Source: Flaccisagitta enflata (taxonomy: Eukaryota; Chaetognatha; Sagittoidea; Aphragmophora). Taken from it: a stretch of 64,000 nt of DNA. The translations under genes and the position numbers were made by a program. The DNA lies in contig OZ231126.1 in assembly GCA_965153355.1 (NCBI GenBank), positions 76,880,001 to 76,944,000 of the forward strand, in the 5' to 3' direction. This document shows, in pieces, positions 54,429 to 64,000 of this stretch; within the stretch, counting starts at the first letter, position 1; every line of letters starts with the position of its first letter. Under the pieces are notes generated by a model. It saw only the letters and a list, made by a program, of their open reading frames with translations. It had not been told where the DNA came from and did no database searches.

Positions 54429-54721
54429 GAAACGATGAAGAAGATGAGGACGGGGCTTCATCAATGATGAGAGCAGCTTTAGTGTCGAACAAACTTAACT
54501 TTACTATTCATACTCACTACTTAGAATGATTTGTAACAGCACAGGCAGGAAGATATCTGTTACAAATCTGTGATCTGAAATGAGACTTCTCTACTCACAG
54601 ACGATGTCAAGGGATTTGAGAGAACGTTGCTTTTTTCGGATAAAAAGGAGAAAATGAGCAGAGAAGAAAAAAAAAGAAATGAAATTAAAAAAGTTCCTTT
54701 CTCTGAGAAGTAGATGAGAGT

Positions 54722-54727
<6 letters not shown>

Positions 54728-54764
<37 letters not shown>
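54728..54764. repeat. (GA)n tract
   Basis: About 37 bp. Confidence 0.9.
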
Positions 54765-54765
<1 letters not shown>

Positions 54766-54767
<2 letters not shown>

Positions 54768-55035
54768 AAAAGAAAAGAAAGCGAATGGGAATGAATTGGG
54801 TAATAGGCCTCGGGGAATGGGTGAGATTGTTTTGCCTCTCTTTTGTTCTGTCGGTGATTCTCCTTACGTCACTTATGGAGCTTCTCCTCCAAAGACTTTC
54901 TCGTGATTGTTCGAGCACGCGAAAGTCGACGACGACCACTCGAAAAGTATCCAACCACTCGCTGTTACGCGAAACGGTGTATTCATGGGGCGCCAAACAC
55001 ATTTGGAGGTGTTCGAAGGCAGTGTACTCATAAAG
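54766..55035 (-). CDS. Weak exon candidate, unidentified
   Basis: The minus-strand frame is open from an upstream TGA near 55052 to 54766. It has mixed, non-repetitive composition (for example S-E-W-L-D-T-F-R-V-V-V-V-D-F-R-V-L-E) in DNA GC-richer than its surroundings. A plus-strand frame overlaps it (54785-55033). There are no convincing splice sites or domain. The plus frame is equally possible, or neither is real. Confidence 0.15.
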
Positions 55036-55074
55036 CCCATGAGTTCATGACGATCGCCTTCGCTTATTGTATGG

Positions 55075-55325
55075 CTTGATAGTTGTTGTGGTTATAGTGG
55101 TGGTGTAGTGGTGGTTGAAGCACGGTAGTGGTCGTGGTGTTGGTGGTGTTATGGTTGTAGTGTTGGTATGATGGTGGTGGTTGTGTTGGTATGATGGTGG
55201 TGGTAGTGGTGGTAGTGTTGGTATGATGGTAGTGGTAGTGTTAGAGCTGTTGATCATGGTTGAAGTGGTGGTTCTATTGATGGTGGTGGTTGGAGAGGGG
55301 GTGGTGGTTGCACTGCTGGTGTTTC
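55075..55325. repeat. GGT/GTGGT-rich degenerate repeat
   Basis: GTTGGTATGATGGTGGTGGT occurs three times at about 55163-55230 with TTGTAGTG/TGGTAGTG variants. Confidence 0.75.
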
Positions 55326-55439
55326 AATTCCTTCCGTGCTGCTGCTCAAAGGTAAATACCATATGATTAAAAGAAAAGACGCACTTTTGAATGGCTAATT
55401 TTACCTATGATTCAAAGGAAAACCTATAAAAATCTCAGG

Positions 55440-55830
55440 AGATCTGAAAGCCCATCCAAAGTACTTTCATTTGGCGCTAATTTGGTATTAATATCTTTTT
55501 TCGTTTAGAAATGGCACTAGTTTGAGCGAAAATGTTGCCCATTTCAGTTTTGCAATCCCTATGTAAAAATGCATTTTAGCAAATTAGTGCTTCTCTTTGC
55601 AAGGTTCAAGCTCCTAAACCGTTTGACATACAGAGCTTGGATTGATCTAGATTGAAAGATATTTCAAAAATCTTTCAAAATGTTTTCTTTGAAAAAAGTT
55701 GAAATTACTTTTTTTAGAAAAACAGAACATGTTTTCATTGATGTGTGAAGATTGTAATGAAAAGTTTTTTTGCCTGTTTTATCAATTTATAAACAGGTGC
55801 GTCAGTTTTTTTTTCTTTTTAGCCGAGTAG
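55440..55830 (+). repeat. Dispersed repeat, copy 1
   Basis: Shared with 58950-59290: CATTTGGCGC.AAT.TGGTAT, AGAAATGGCA.TAGTTTG, AGCTCCTAAACCGTT and TTGGTCTAGAaTGAAAGAT-type text. The class is unknown and no terminal repeats were found. Confidence 0.65.
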
Positions 55831-56379
55831 TAATGAATCTGCCAGATTAACTATTTGAATCACATTTCTCCATTGTATCTTTACAATTCAACATGTATCA
55901 TCGATGATATCGATGATTTTTTTAAGGTTCAACCCTTGCCATATGATCAACTCAAACTTTTGTATAATTGCATTTGTTCATCTCTTTATCTGTCTGTTTA
56001 TTTATCTCTTTAATCGTCAGCCTATCTGTCTGGCTTTTTCTCAACCTCAACATTGATTTGTTTGTCTTTCTATTTGTCTGTATTTGTCCTAATGTTTGAA
56101 TTGTCCTCTTTGTCTGTCTGCTTCTTCCCTTTCTGGTCATGGTGATTCACCTTGCGTATGGGCACTTTATCCACGGCCTCAATTTGGCCTTGTATGGGCC
56201 AAAATACGAGCCACAACATTCGGTTTTGTCCGGGGCCAAACCCGGAGGTAATTCGGGTTTGTTTTGGTTTCCATAGAAACTTAAGAATAACAAGAAAATC
56301 TTCCCTGATGCTGAAGCGTAAGGGGTTTCAAACAAAATCTCTTAGTGACAGATGTCGGAGTTACGATTCAGAATCTATA

Positions 56380-56922
56380 CCGGGTGGACATAAAAAAAGT
56401 AGTCACTTTATCTCAATAATATAAAAATGATTCTTACTTGCCTATCATGTGATCATTCAAAATAAATAAACCTTTTAATTTGTGTATATGAATATAATAT
56501 ACAAATTCAAATTATGTTTGGTCAATCAAAAAAATTTTTCTGGGCATTATTGCCTATTTATAACAAAAAATGATGATTGATAATCATTGATGTTTTGGAT
56601 ATGAATTTGTTTTTTTATTTAAAAAAAATTAGTGCTTATATTTTCCTAAGACCTACTATTAATCAACTATTGCGATTCAAAAGCAAATTTTGGAGAAAAC
56701 ACTATTTTATACTCAATTTTAAGCAAAATTTTTCAAGTGGTCCCTAATTCAATTCAGTTTTTTTAAGATTACTTGAAAAATATTGATTTTCATAAAAAAC
56801 ATTTATAATAGAACATGATGTGCACGATCATATCGAAATAACTAAAAAAAAAATTTTTATTTAGGAGAAATTCTAAAGGTGATATAAGAAAATTAAAAGT
56901 TACTTTTTTAATGTCCACCCGT
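56380..56922. mobile_element. 543-bp TA-flanked mariner-like foldback
   Basis: Left CCGGGTGGACATAAAAAAAG, right inverse of ACGGGTGGACATTAAAAAAG. TA at 56378-56379 and 56923-56924. GGGTGGnCATAAAAAAAG ends are common in mariner-type elements. Interior AT-rich, no transposase. Confidence 0.65.
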
Positions 56923-56955
56923 TATCTGATCATAATACATCCCTATATGGGCAGG

Positions 56956-57035
56956 AGATGAATGAATGAATGAATGAATGAATGAATGAATGAATGAATG
57001 AATGAATGAATGAATGAATGAATGAATGAATGAAC
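56956..57035. repeat. (GAAT)n microsatellite
   Basis: About 19 units, directly after a GGGCAGGAG motif that may be a family H remnant. Confidence 0.95.
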
Positions 57036-57147
57036 GAATGGATCTATGAAAAAAAATGAAATATGTTAAGATCGCGAGCAATCATGCCAAACAACTTGTT
57101 TTTGAGAACGGAAATATAAAAACTAGGAAAGAATCTTTGGTTGATTT

Positions 57148-57257
<110 letters not shown>

Positions 57258-57279
57258 TTGCCAATCCTGGATTAGCTTC

Positions 57280-57420
57280 GATTCTCATTCATTGGGGAAG
57301 AACGCGCTCAGGTGAGCTGAGATCCGTTTTCCAAAAAAATCGAATCCATATCGCCCTTTTGAATTTGTTGGATTGCTCTGTATGCCTTCTTTTACTTACA
57401 TTAAATGTCTTTTTTTTTTC
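57280..57420 (+). repeat. Block duplicated at 57738-57855
   Basis: AATCCATATCGCCCTTTTG followed by GATTGC..T.TGC.TTCTTT.ACTTACA and a run-in to GTCTTTT is found in both, about 440 bp apart, roughly 80% identical. Confidence 0.65.
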
Positions 57421-58693
57421 CAAAAGAAAGTCGCGAGTCATGAACGATCAACCATAGAACCTAGAATTCCAGTAAAAACCCCTCACCTGATCACACAAGC
57501 AGACCCGCAAGACCATTGGTGAAATGTATTTTTCATCGATCATCTATGATTAACAATGATCGCGAAAGATGATCAGATTGACTAAGAACCAACTCAAATT
57601 ATGCCAGGGATTCTCTATTATCGATCGATACTTGATGTTTTGTTTTGTTTTTTTATTTATATATTTATTAACTGGTGACGAATCATTGCTCACCTACATA
57701 TGTTGATTATGTAAATAGCTCTTCACTGTCCAACTTATGAATATCATGGGGGGAAGGGATTTGCGTCGTTTCGTATCAAATCCATATCGCCCTTTTGTAT
57801 CTGTTTGATTGCGCTTCGTGCTTTCTTTCACTTACAATAAACGTCTTTTCATTCATTCATTCATTAGGATAGTTTCAGCTTAATCTCCTTTCCAGTGCTG
57901 AAAAAAAGTAAATAAGATACAGTTACGAATCCTTCTAACAAACTCCAAGGGACCAACAAAATATTTTGTTACAGACAGACATCGCCAACATTCTTTGAAG
58001 GGACTTGATTTTCATTTCTTATTCTGTTACAAGCGCTTCCGTTAAAACCTTTTTTGAAAGTATATCTTTAATTTCAAGTTCATTTCTTCCTTTCTTCCTT
58101 TCTTCCATTATTCCTTTCTCCCTTTCTTCCTTTCTTCTTTATTTTATTGTCTCTTTTGTCTTGGCTCGTATCGAAGGAAAGCTTAAATACCACGGCGTCC
58201 AGGAACAAACCATAGGTCGAAAAAAAAATGGTCATGACTCCTGACCTGACTGATTTTTTCTCACTTATATCATGCACTACATCAATAAACTTTATACTTG
58301 AGACCTATCTGACATCAAAAGCTTGAACCAATCAGAAAATTAAAGCAGTCTAAAGAAAGTTTTTTTTCTTCACAAATGAAAGTTTGAGAAGCTGATGGAA
58401 AAAAGTATGGATCTGCCAAGGGCGTTTAATTTGGAAATAAAGAATTAGATGTCGTCTGACATTGACAGTCTGAAAAACAGACATGGTTAAAAAAATGTCT
58501 TTGATTATTAACTGTCGGGATTACAAGGACCCAACCGATTTTCTGAATGGCGCAACCAAGGTTACGTGACAACAAACAAAAGCATCGATTGACTGAAGAC
58601 AAGAAAAAGATGTTTAGCTTTCTGGTCACTGTCTTTACTCTGTCGAGATAGTCTGTGAATTTGCATGATGAAGAATCATCTCTTTCCATTTAA

Positions 58694-58888
58694 ACAAGGC
58701 CGGATACACGGCCATCAGTTGCGGACGGGTGGGCAGGGGCGGAAATACGCGTTTTCCCACTTTTCAACTCGAGCGTGATGGACCAACCAACCAACCAACC
58801 AACCAACCAACCGACCGACCGACCGACCGACCGACGGACGGACGGACGGACGGACAAAGCCTCTTATAGAGTTGCGTGTCCGCAACTA
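58694..58888 (+). mobile_element. Family H, best-preserved copy (GTTGCGG subtype)
   Basis: ACAAGGCCGGATACACGG, AGTTGCGGACGGGTGGGCAG, (AACC)n(GACC)n(GACG)n at 58782-58853, GACAAAGCCTCTTATAGAG and hairpin AGTTGCGTGTCCGCAACT (58870-58887). The last arm GTCCGCAACT is the perfect inverse of the 5' AGTTGCGGAC. Confidence 0.82.
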
Positions 58889-58949
58889 AAAACGAAATGT
58901 AAGAATTTCACGAGTACTATACAAATTAAAGAACAAATCTTAGACCATT

Positions 58950-59290
58950 TTTAAGCCCTTGAAATCCTCTTTCATTTGGCGCCAATCTGGTATCTCTAGA
59001 GCTCTATCTTTTTTTCATTTGGAAATGGCATTAGTTTGTGTAAAAATATTACCAAATTTGTTTTTGCAGTCTCTTTGAAAAAGATGCAATTCAGCAAAGT
59101 GGTGTCTCGCTTTTGAGACCTCTAGCTCCTAAACCGTTAAGAGATACAGATCTGGGATTGGTCTAGAATGAAAGATAATTTGAAATCTTGAAAATCCTTT
59201 TCTTTAATACATTTTTTAAAAACTTTTTAAGTCAGTTTTATTAGCAAATAAAAAGGTGCTTCTTTTTTTAAAATTCGCGTAGTAGCTAAC
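58950..59290 (+). repeat. Dispersed repeat, copy 2 (see 55440-55830)
   Basis: Same orientation as copy 1. It begins about 60 bp after a family H copy. Confidence 0.65.
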
Positions 59291-60446
59291 GTTGGCTAAC
59301 GTTTTAAGGAAAACTATGAAAATGGTACCATTCAACATTGCAAGAAAAGTTAAGGATGAATTAGTTTGTCTTAGTAACAAACCACTTTCATGGTGGACGT
59401 GGTGGTGGTGGTGTTAGGATTGTTTTTATTTTTGGTACCATGAGGAATAACAAAAAGTTAGGGTGAAGGAACATCGTCAGTTGGCAGTGTCTTAACCATA
59501 AGGAGATGATTTCATCTTTATGATTTCACACTAGCAATCATGGCAAACTTCTTCTTCCGTTTTGTGTTTTGCCTGATTTTACTCACCAAAACAAACATTT
59601 ATAATAGAACAATAGGCAAATAGTTCTTTGAACAATCAAAATCAAATGTTGAGAAAATAATGGGTAAGACCCTCAATATAGGCTCTTGGAGTGGATTGCA
59701 TTTTGATGGGTGAAGAACATGATCTAAAACAAAACACTTTACTCCACCAACAAACAAATTGATTCAAAAACGGTTATAATGCATCCATAAAATTGACAAA
59801 ATTACTTATTTACTACGAAAGTGATATAATGCCTAAAAAATCATCAAAATTTTTTTTTGCAAATTCTTTTTTTGGATATTATATACTTAATTGCATTTAG
59901 TTATTTTGCAAATAGAACTCCCACAAGCAAGTTTTTGCATAGCGGATTACACTCAGAAAATGAAAGTACTAATAAGATAGAAACAGTTCACTATTACTTA
60001 ATCAAAAAATGAGCATGTTAGGTAGTTTTTTTGGGAAAAATATTGATTCTTCTTGACTTTAACAGTAATCATCAACAAGGCATGCAACAGAAATTGACAA
60101 TAAAAAAATAATCATGGGTAAGGAATAAAAATTCTTTTTATACATATTGGTTACTTCTTGTGAATGGATGAATAATTAATAACTTATTTTGTTAGGATGG
60201 CAAAGTTAAAAAAATGATTCCTCCTTCATGATTTTATGCCCTTAATAAGTGCATGATTACATGGAGGAGTTCCTCCTTCAACTCCTCCCTCCTCCATCCT
60301 CCACTAGCCTAGTGGAATCTTGGAGGTGATTCCATATGTGAAAATAGTAGATGAAATCACAACCCATGATTACACTATGAAATTGGGGCAGTCGAATCAC
60401 AGCGAGCGGGACTCGCGGGAGTAGCTTCACTATGACTCCCTTACGT
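59291..60446. other. AT-rich DNA, no gene
   Basis: GGAGGAGTTCCTCC palindrome and CTCCTCC runs at 60258-60330 resemble 41650-41740, suggesting a shared old repeat. Nothing further. Confidence 0.4.
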
Positions 60447-60505
60447 CTCCTCCTCCTCCTCCTCCTCCTCCTCCTCCTCCTCCTCCTCCTCCTCCCCCTC
60501 CTCCT
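60447..60505. repeat. (CCT)n microsatellite
   Basis: About 19 units with a CCCC interruption. Confidence 0.92.
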
Positions 60506-60929
60506 GATTTGTCCTCCTGTTGTGTTCATTCCGAATGTTGAACGTGAAAAACGGGAACAAGGAAAAATGTCATTAAAAAAACCGAAGATGAGAACGGCGT
60601 AACAATGCTGTCAGCAAAAGACGCAGAAACAAAAACGGAGAAAGGAGAAAGAGAGAGAGAGAGAGAGAAAAAAAAACAAAGCAAAAAATTATTTATGATG
60701 GAAATGATGAAACCAGATTTTGGGGGAGAAATGGATGAAAACATCAAAGAAGGGAAACACATCGACCAAGTGATTGACCTATTGATGTTCGCCAGTGTAA
60801 CGACATACATTTGACATCCATTAAAACGAGAAAGTGCAGCACGTAAATCATGTAAGACACTTTTTCTTTACCATGAAAACATTCTTTCATTCATGTCAGA
60901 GGTATTTTTGAAAGTTTCAATTTTGAGCC

Positions 60930-61165
60930 TAGAGGCTGAGATTCAATATTTGGGACTAAAGTCTTAGTTTTGAGGCTTAGTTTAGACAACCAAAGGGTAA
61001 AAAATAAGCTGTCTGGCAGAGATGGCCTTGAAACTTATTGATATTCGAGCCATAAGGCCTATGTTTTCACCTGTAGGCTGAGGTTTTAGCCTCAAGACTG
61101 ACATTTGAGCCACGAGGCGGGGATTTGAGCCTTAAGGCTGAGGTTTCAGCCGTGAGGCTGAAATT
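60930..61165. repeat. Degenerate 20-bp repeat like the family Q core
   Basis: GAGCC..GAGGCTGAGATT, AGCCTCAAGACTGACATTTG, AGCCACGAGGCGGGGATTTG and similar. No arms remain. Confidence 0.5.
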
Positions 61166-61300
61166 TCAATGAGTGAATAAATGAATGAGTGAATGGATGG
61201 ATAAATGAATGAATAAATTAATGAATAAATGAATGAATGAATGAATGAATGAATGAATGAATGAATGAATGAATGAATGAATGAATGAATGAGGTAATGA
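61166..61300. repeat. (GAAT)n microsatellite
   Basis: Degenerate head (GAATAAAT) then pure units. Confidence 0.92.
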
Positions 61301-61916
61301 AGAAATAGAAAGTAACAAAGAAAGAATGAAAGAAAGCAAGACAGAAGGAAAGAAAGGAAGGGAAAAATGAAATGAAATGTAACAAAAAGAAAAAAAAAGA
61401 AAGAAAAGAAAGAAAAGATAAGAAAGAAAAGAATAAAAGAGAAGAAAGCGGTCAGGGTCCCCCGTTGAAGATATCTCAAAGAAAAAAATGAAAAATGTAC
61501 CGCTTTCAATTTTTTCACAGAGGGGTTCTAAAAAGATGTAGAATCAGAATATCAAGTTCATTTTGGCCTAACCTGGGCCAAAAAAAAATAGAAACGGTTT
61601 TTAGTGCTAAAACAGCTATTTTTGCTATAAAAACTGTACTCAAGAATGCATTTTTAATATTCTTTTTTAGAAACACTAACTCCTTATGGTAATTGATATT
61701 TGAGTGAATTTGCAACATTGTGATACATGCCTCAAAGGCCTAAAAATGTCTTTGAAAGGCCCAAAAACGAGGAAATCAATCAAATTCATAAATATCTGAA
61801 AAAATAAGCATTGGAAACAATGTTTTATGGTAAAAAAACATGTCAGGTAAGAATTTCATCCATCTCCTTTAAAAAATAGGCGCGTTTCTAGAAAAAAACG
61901 AAAAAGTGTAAATACG

Positions 61917-62235
<319 letters not shown>

Positions 62236-63180
62236 AGGTAAGAGAGAACTATAGACAGAAAAGATTGAGAATGTTACGAATGCAACGTTTCATCTTTGAG
62301 TTCCCAGCAAGGCGATAAGAAGTATCTCAGAGAATGTTGAGAAATTTTTCTTTTACTCTTAAAAGTACAAAAACACGCTGGCAGTTCGTTTTCATCTAAT
62401 TTTACTTTTGGGGTGAAAGGGAGAACAAAGTGTTGCTCACTGCCTCATTTTATGATACTCATATCATTACAGGCCTCATCATTAACATTATTCTTTTCTT
62501 CCGACGTGCAAAACATCTAGTCGCGTGCACGCGCGCGCTCACGTATCGTGCACGTGCGATCATGTTATTATGTATAAATGTGAATTGAAGACGACAGTCA
62601 GACCCTCGCACAGATATGCTGGGTATCTTTCTAAGCCTCATTAAGAACGACTCATTTGCATATTGTAGTTGTTCAATTTTTTCTAGAGTGATAAAACTGT
62701 ACGATGTCAATCAGATCTTTTAATAGGCAATTTTATATTGTTTTTTTTATTTAGCAACTCTGCAATAATTTCTTTGAATATTACATCATTTTTATATAGT
62801 TATATTAAATAAATTTCAATAAAGATGCCTTCTTGGTTTCCGCTTTTAAGTATCTTTTGGAGCTGTATCGTACATAGTTGATCTTTACGTTTTTTGATTT
62901 GTTTCGAAACCTTCCAAATTACCTTACGGGGGCATTTTTAAACGGCGGGGGAACCATCCCGCTTACTCACTGGTAAATGTATCCGGGGCTTGCGGGGTTA
63001 GTCGGAGGACGGGTCCCACGAAGTTAGCGTGTGAGGGAGTTTCTGTCCAGAGACTGTGCATGAGTCAGACGAGATACGTATGCCTCTCCTTGGTTTGGAT
63101 GAAAGGATTAGGAAACGGACATGTAACGCCGTGTTGCAATGTCGTCGCGTTTCACTTTACCTTTTTTAGCTCCCTGTTTT
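62236..63180. other. No gene seen
   Basis: A short alternating purine-pyrimidine patch (CGTGCACGCGCGCGC) at 62524-62538. A GC-richer stretch at 62940-63140 has no coherent frame. Confidence 0.4.
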
Positions 63181-63185
63181 TTTGT

Positions 63186-63265
63186 CACGAACACGCAACT
63201 CCATATGAGAGTTTCTCCGTCAGTCCATTAGTCCGTAGGTTTGTGAGTCCGTCCGTTTGTACAGG
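63186..63265 (-). mobile_element. Family H 3'-end fragment
   Basis: GTCACGAACACGCAACTCC, ATATGAGAGTTTCTCCGTC, then CCGTAGG..GAGTCCGTCCG. Confidence 0.5.
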
Positions 63266-64000
63266 GTCTTCAATCACGGTTGACTTATTCTAAATCGATG
63301 GTGTGCTTCTCCTGGTCATCACTCAGTATTTTTCATTTTTTCATCCTTTAGTATATTGTTTGACGTTTTTTGTATCAAAATTTCAAGGTTCTATGTCAAC
63401 TAGTTTGACTGTAGCATTAATTTGAAGTATTTCATGTATTTGTGGTTTTGACTGAAAAAATTGATTGTTTATCATTAATTTTTTTTCCAAATTTCTCTCA
63501 TTTCATAATGAATTAAGCTTCAGATGCCAGATAGGTCTCAAATTAGAGATAATTCAATGTAGTTTTTTGCAGTTACCTTGCTCAGTCTGTCAGTCCGTCT
63601 GTCCATTTGCTGTCTGTCTTTCCAACCATTTGTCTCTCCATTTCCATCTGTCCATTGGAGCAAAATCCCCCAATGATGACTTATCATTGGTGAGAGGATT
63701 TTGAATCACTATCCCTGTCCAATACCTGACATAGTCTTTGCATCACTGCTTCTGATTGCCTACTTATGACTAGGGGTGAAATTGTTATGTCTCCGCCTCC
63801 GCCTCCGCAATTCTGATTGTCATGCATAATCAAGGTTATGGTGTGATGATTCCATTTTGTGACCTGGCAAATGACCTTTGACAAAAACCTCATCAAATTA
63901 ACAATCTCTGACATGATTACTGAATAATGATGTTAAAAATTGTTTTTTTTTCATTTTCTTTCCGGAAACTTCGTCAAATCATCTTGTACCAATCTGGCAT

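Overview
The window is intergenic or repeat-island DNA from a eukaryote, most likely an animal or a close relative. The evidence is a Ty3/Gypsy-type LTR retrotransposon with a TATA box and AATAAA signals, a reverse-transcriptase tail of the LINE/Penelope kind, CCCTAA/TTAGGG telomere-like motifs, very long dinucleotide and trinucleotide microsatellites, and many terminal-inverted-repeat (TIR) insertions flanked by TA, TTAA or 8-bp duplications. The species cannot be named from the sequence. I find no intact cellular protein-coding gene, tRNA, rRNA, CRISPR or operon. Nearly all long open frames lie in simple repeats and are open in several frames or on both strands.

Layout. 1-9900: CT and TTC/TTG microsatellites, small foldback insertions (one TA-flanked, one TTAA-flanked), a three-copy 140-bp repeat and a reverse-transcriptase fragment. 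9921-11640: a 66-bp minisatellite that keeps a 669-residue frame open by accident. 12310-13451: a TA-flanked foldback carrying a second TA-flanked foldback in its left arm. 13731-22506: a TTG/CAA array split by a 7.8-kb gag-only LTR retrotransposon. Its 5' LTR carries a TA-flanked foldback that is absent from the 3' LTR, and its interior holds a 20-bp minisatellite. 22700-29620: microsatellites and dispersed repeats. 29775-38032: an 8.26-kb unit bounded by 224-bp inverted repeats and TA, filled with a 290-bp satellite, telomere-like DNA and a 402-bp satellite. 38050-44320: a 24-bp CATCCC-type minisatellite in two blocks, further foldbacks, and an 8-bp-TSD element nested inside a short interspersed element. 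44600-64000: microsatellites, more foldback repeats, a TA-flanked mariner-like foldback and scattered old fragments.

Two dispersed families recur throughout and are named here for convenience. Family H is about 150-220 bp with at least 15 copies or fragments. It starts with AAGGCCGGATACAC, has a PyCGT-type microsatellite inside, and ends in a hairpin whose stem co-varies with a subterminal repeat at the other end. Family Q is about 0.4-0.9 kb with at least 8 copies. It has GGGCAGCGGCCCC arms in inverted orientation around a degenerate 20-bp tandem core. No transposase is visible for any TIR family, so all look non-autonomous. The region appears to be built by nested insertion of foldback elements into microsatellites, followed by tandem amplification. 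Coordinates of repeats are read by eye and may be off by a few bases.
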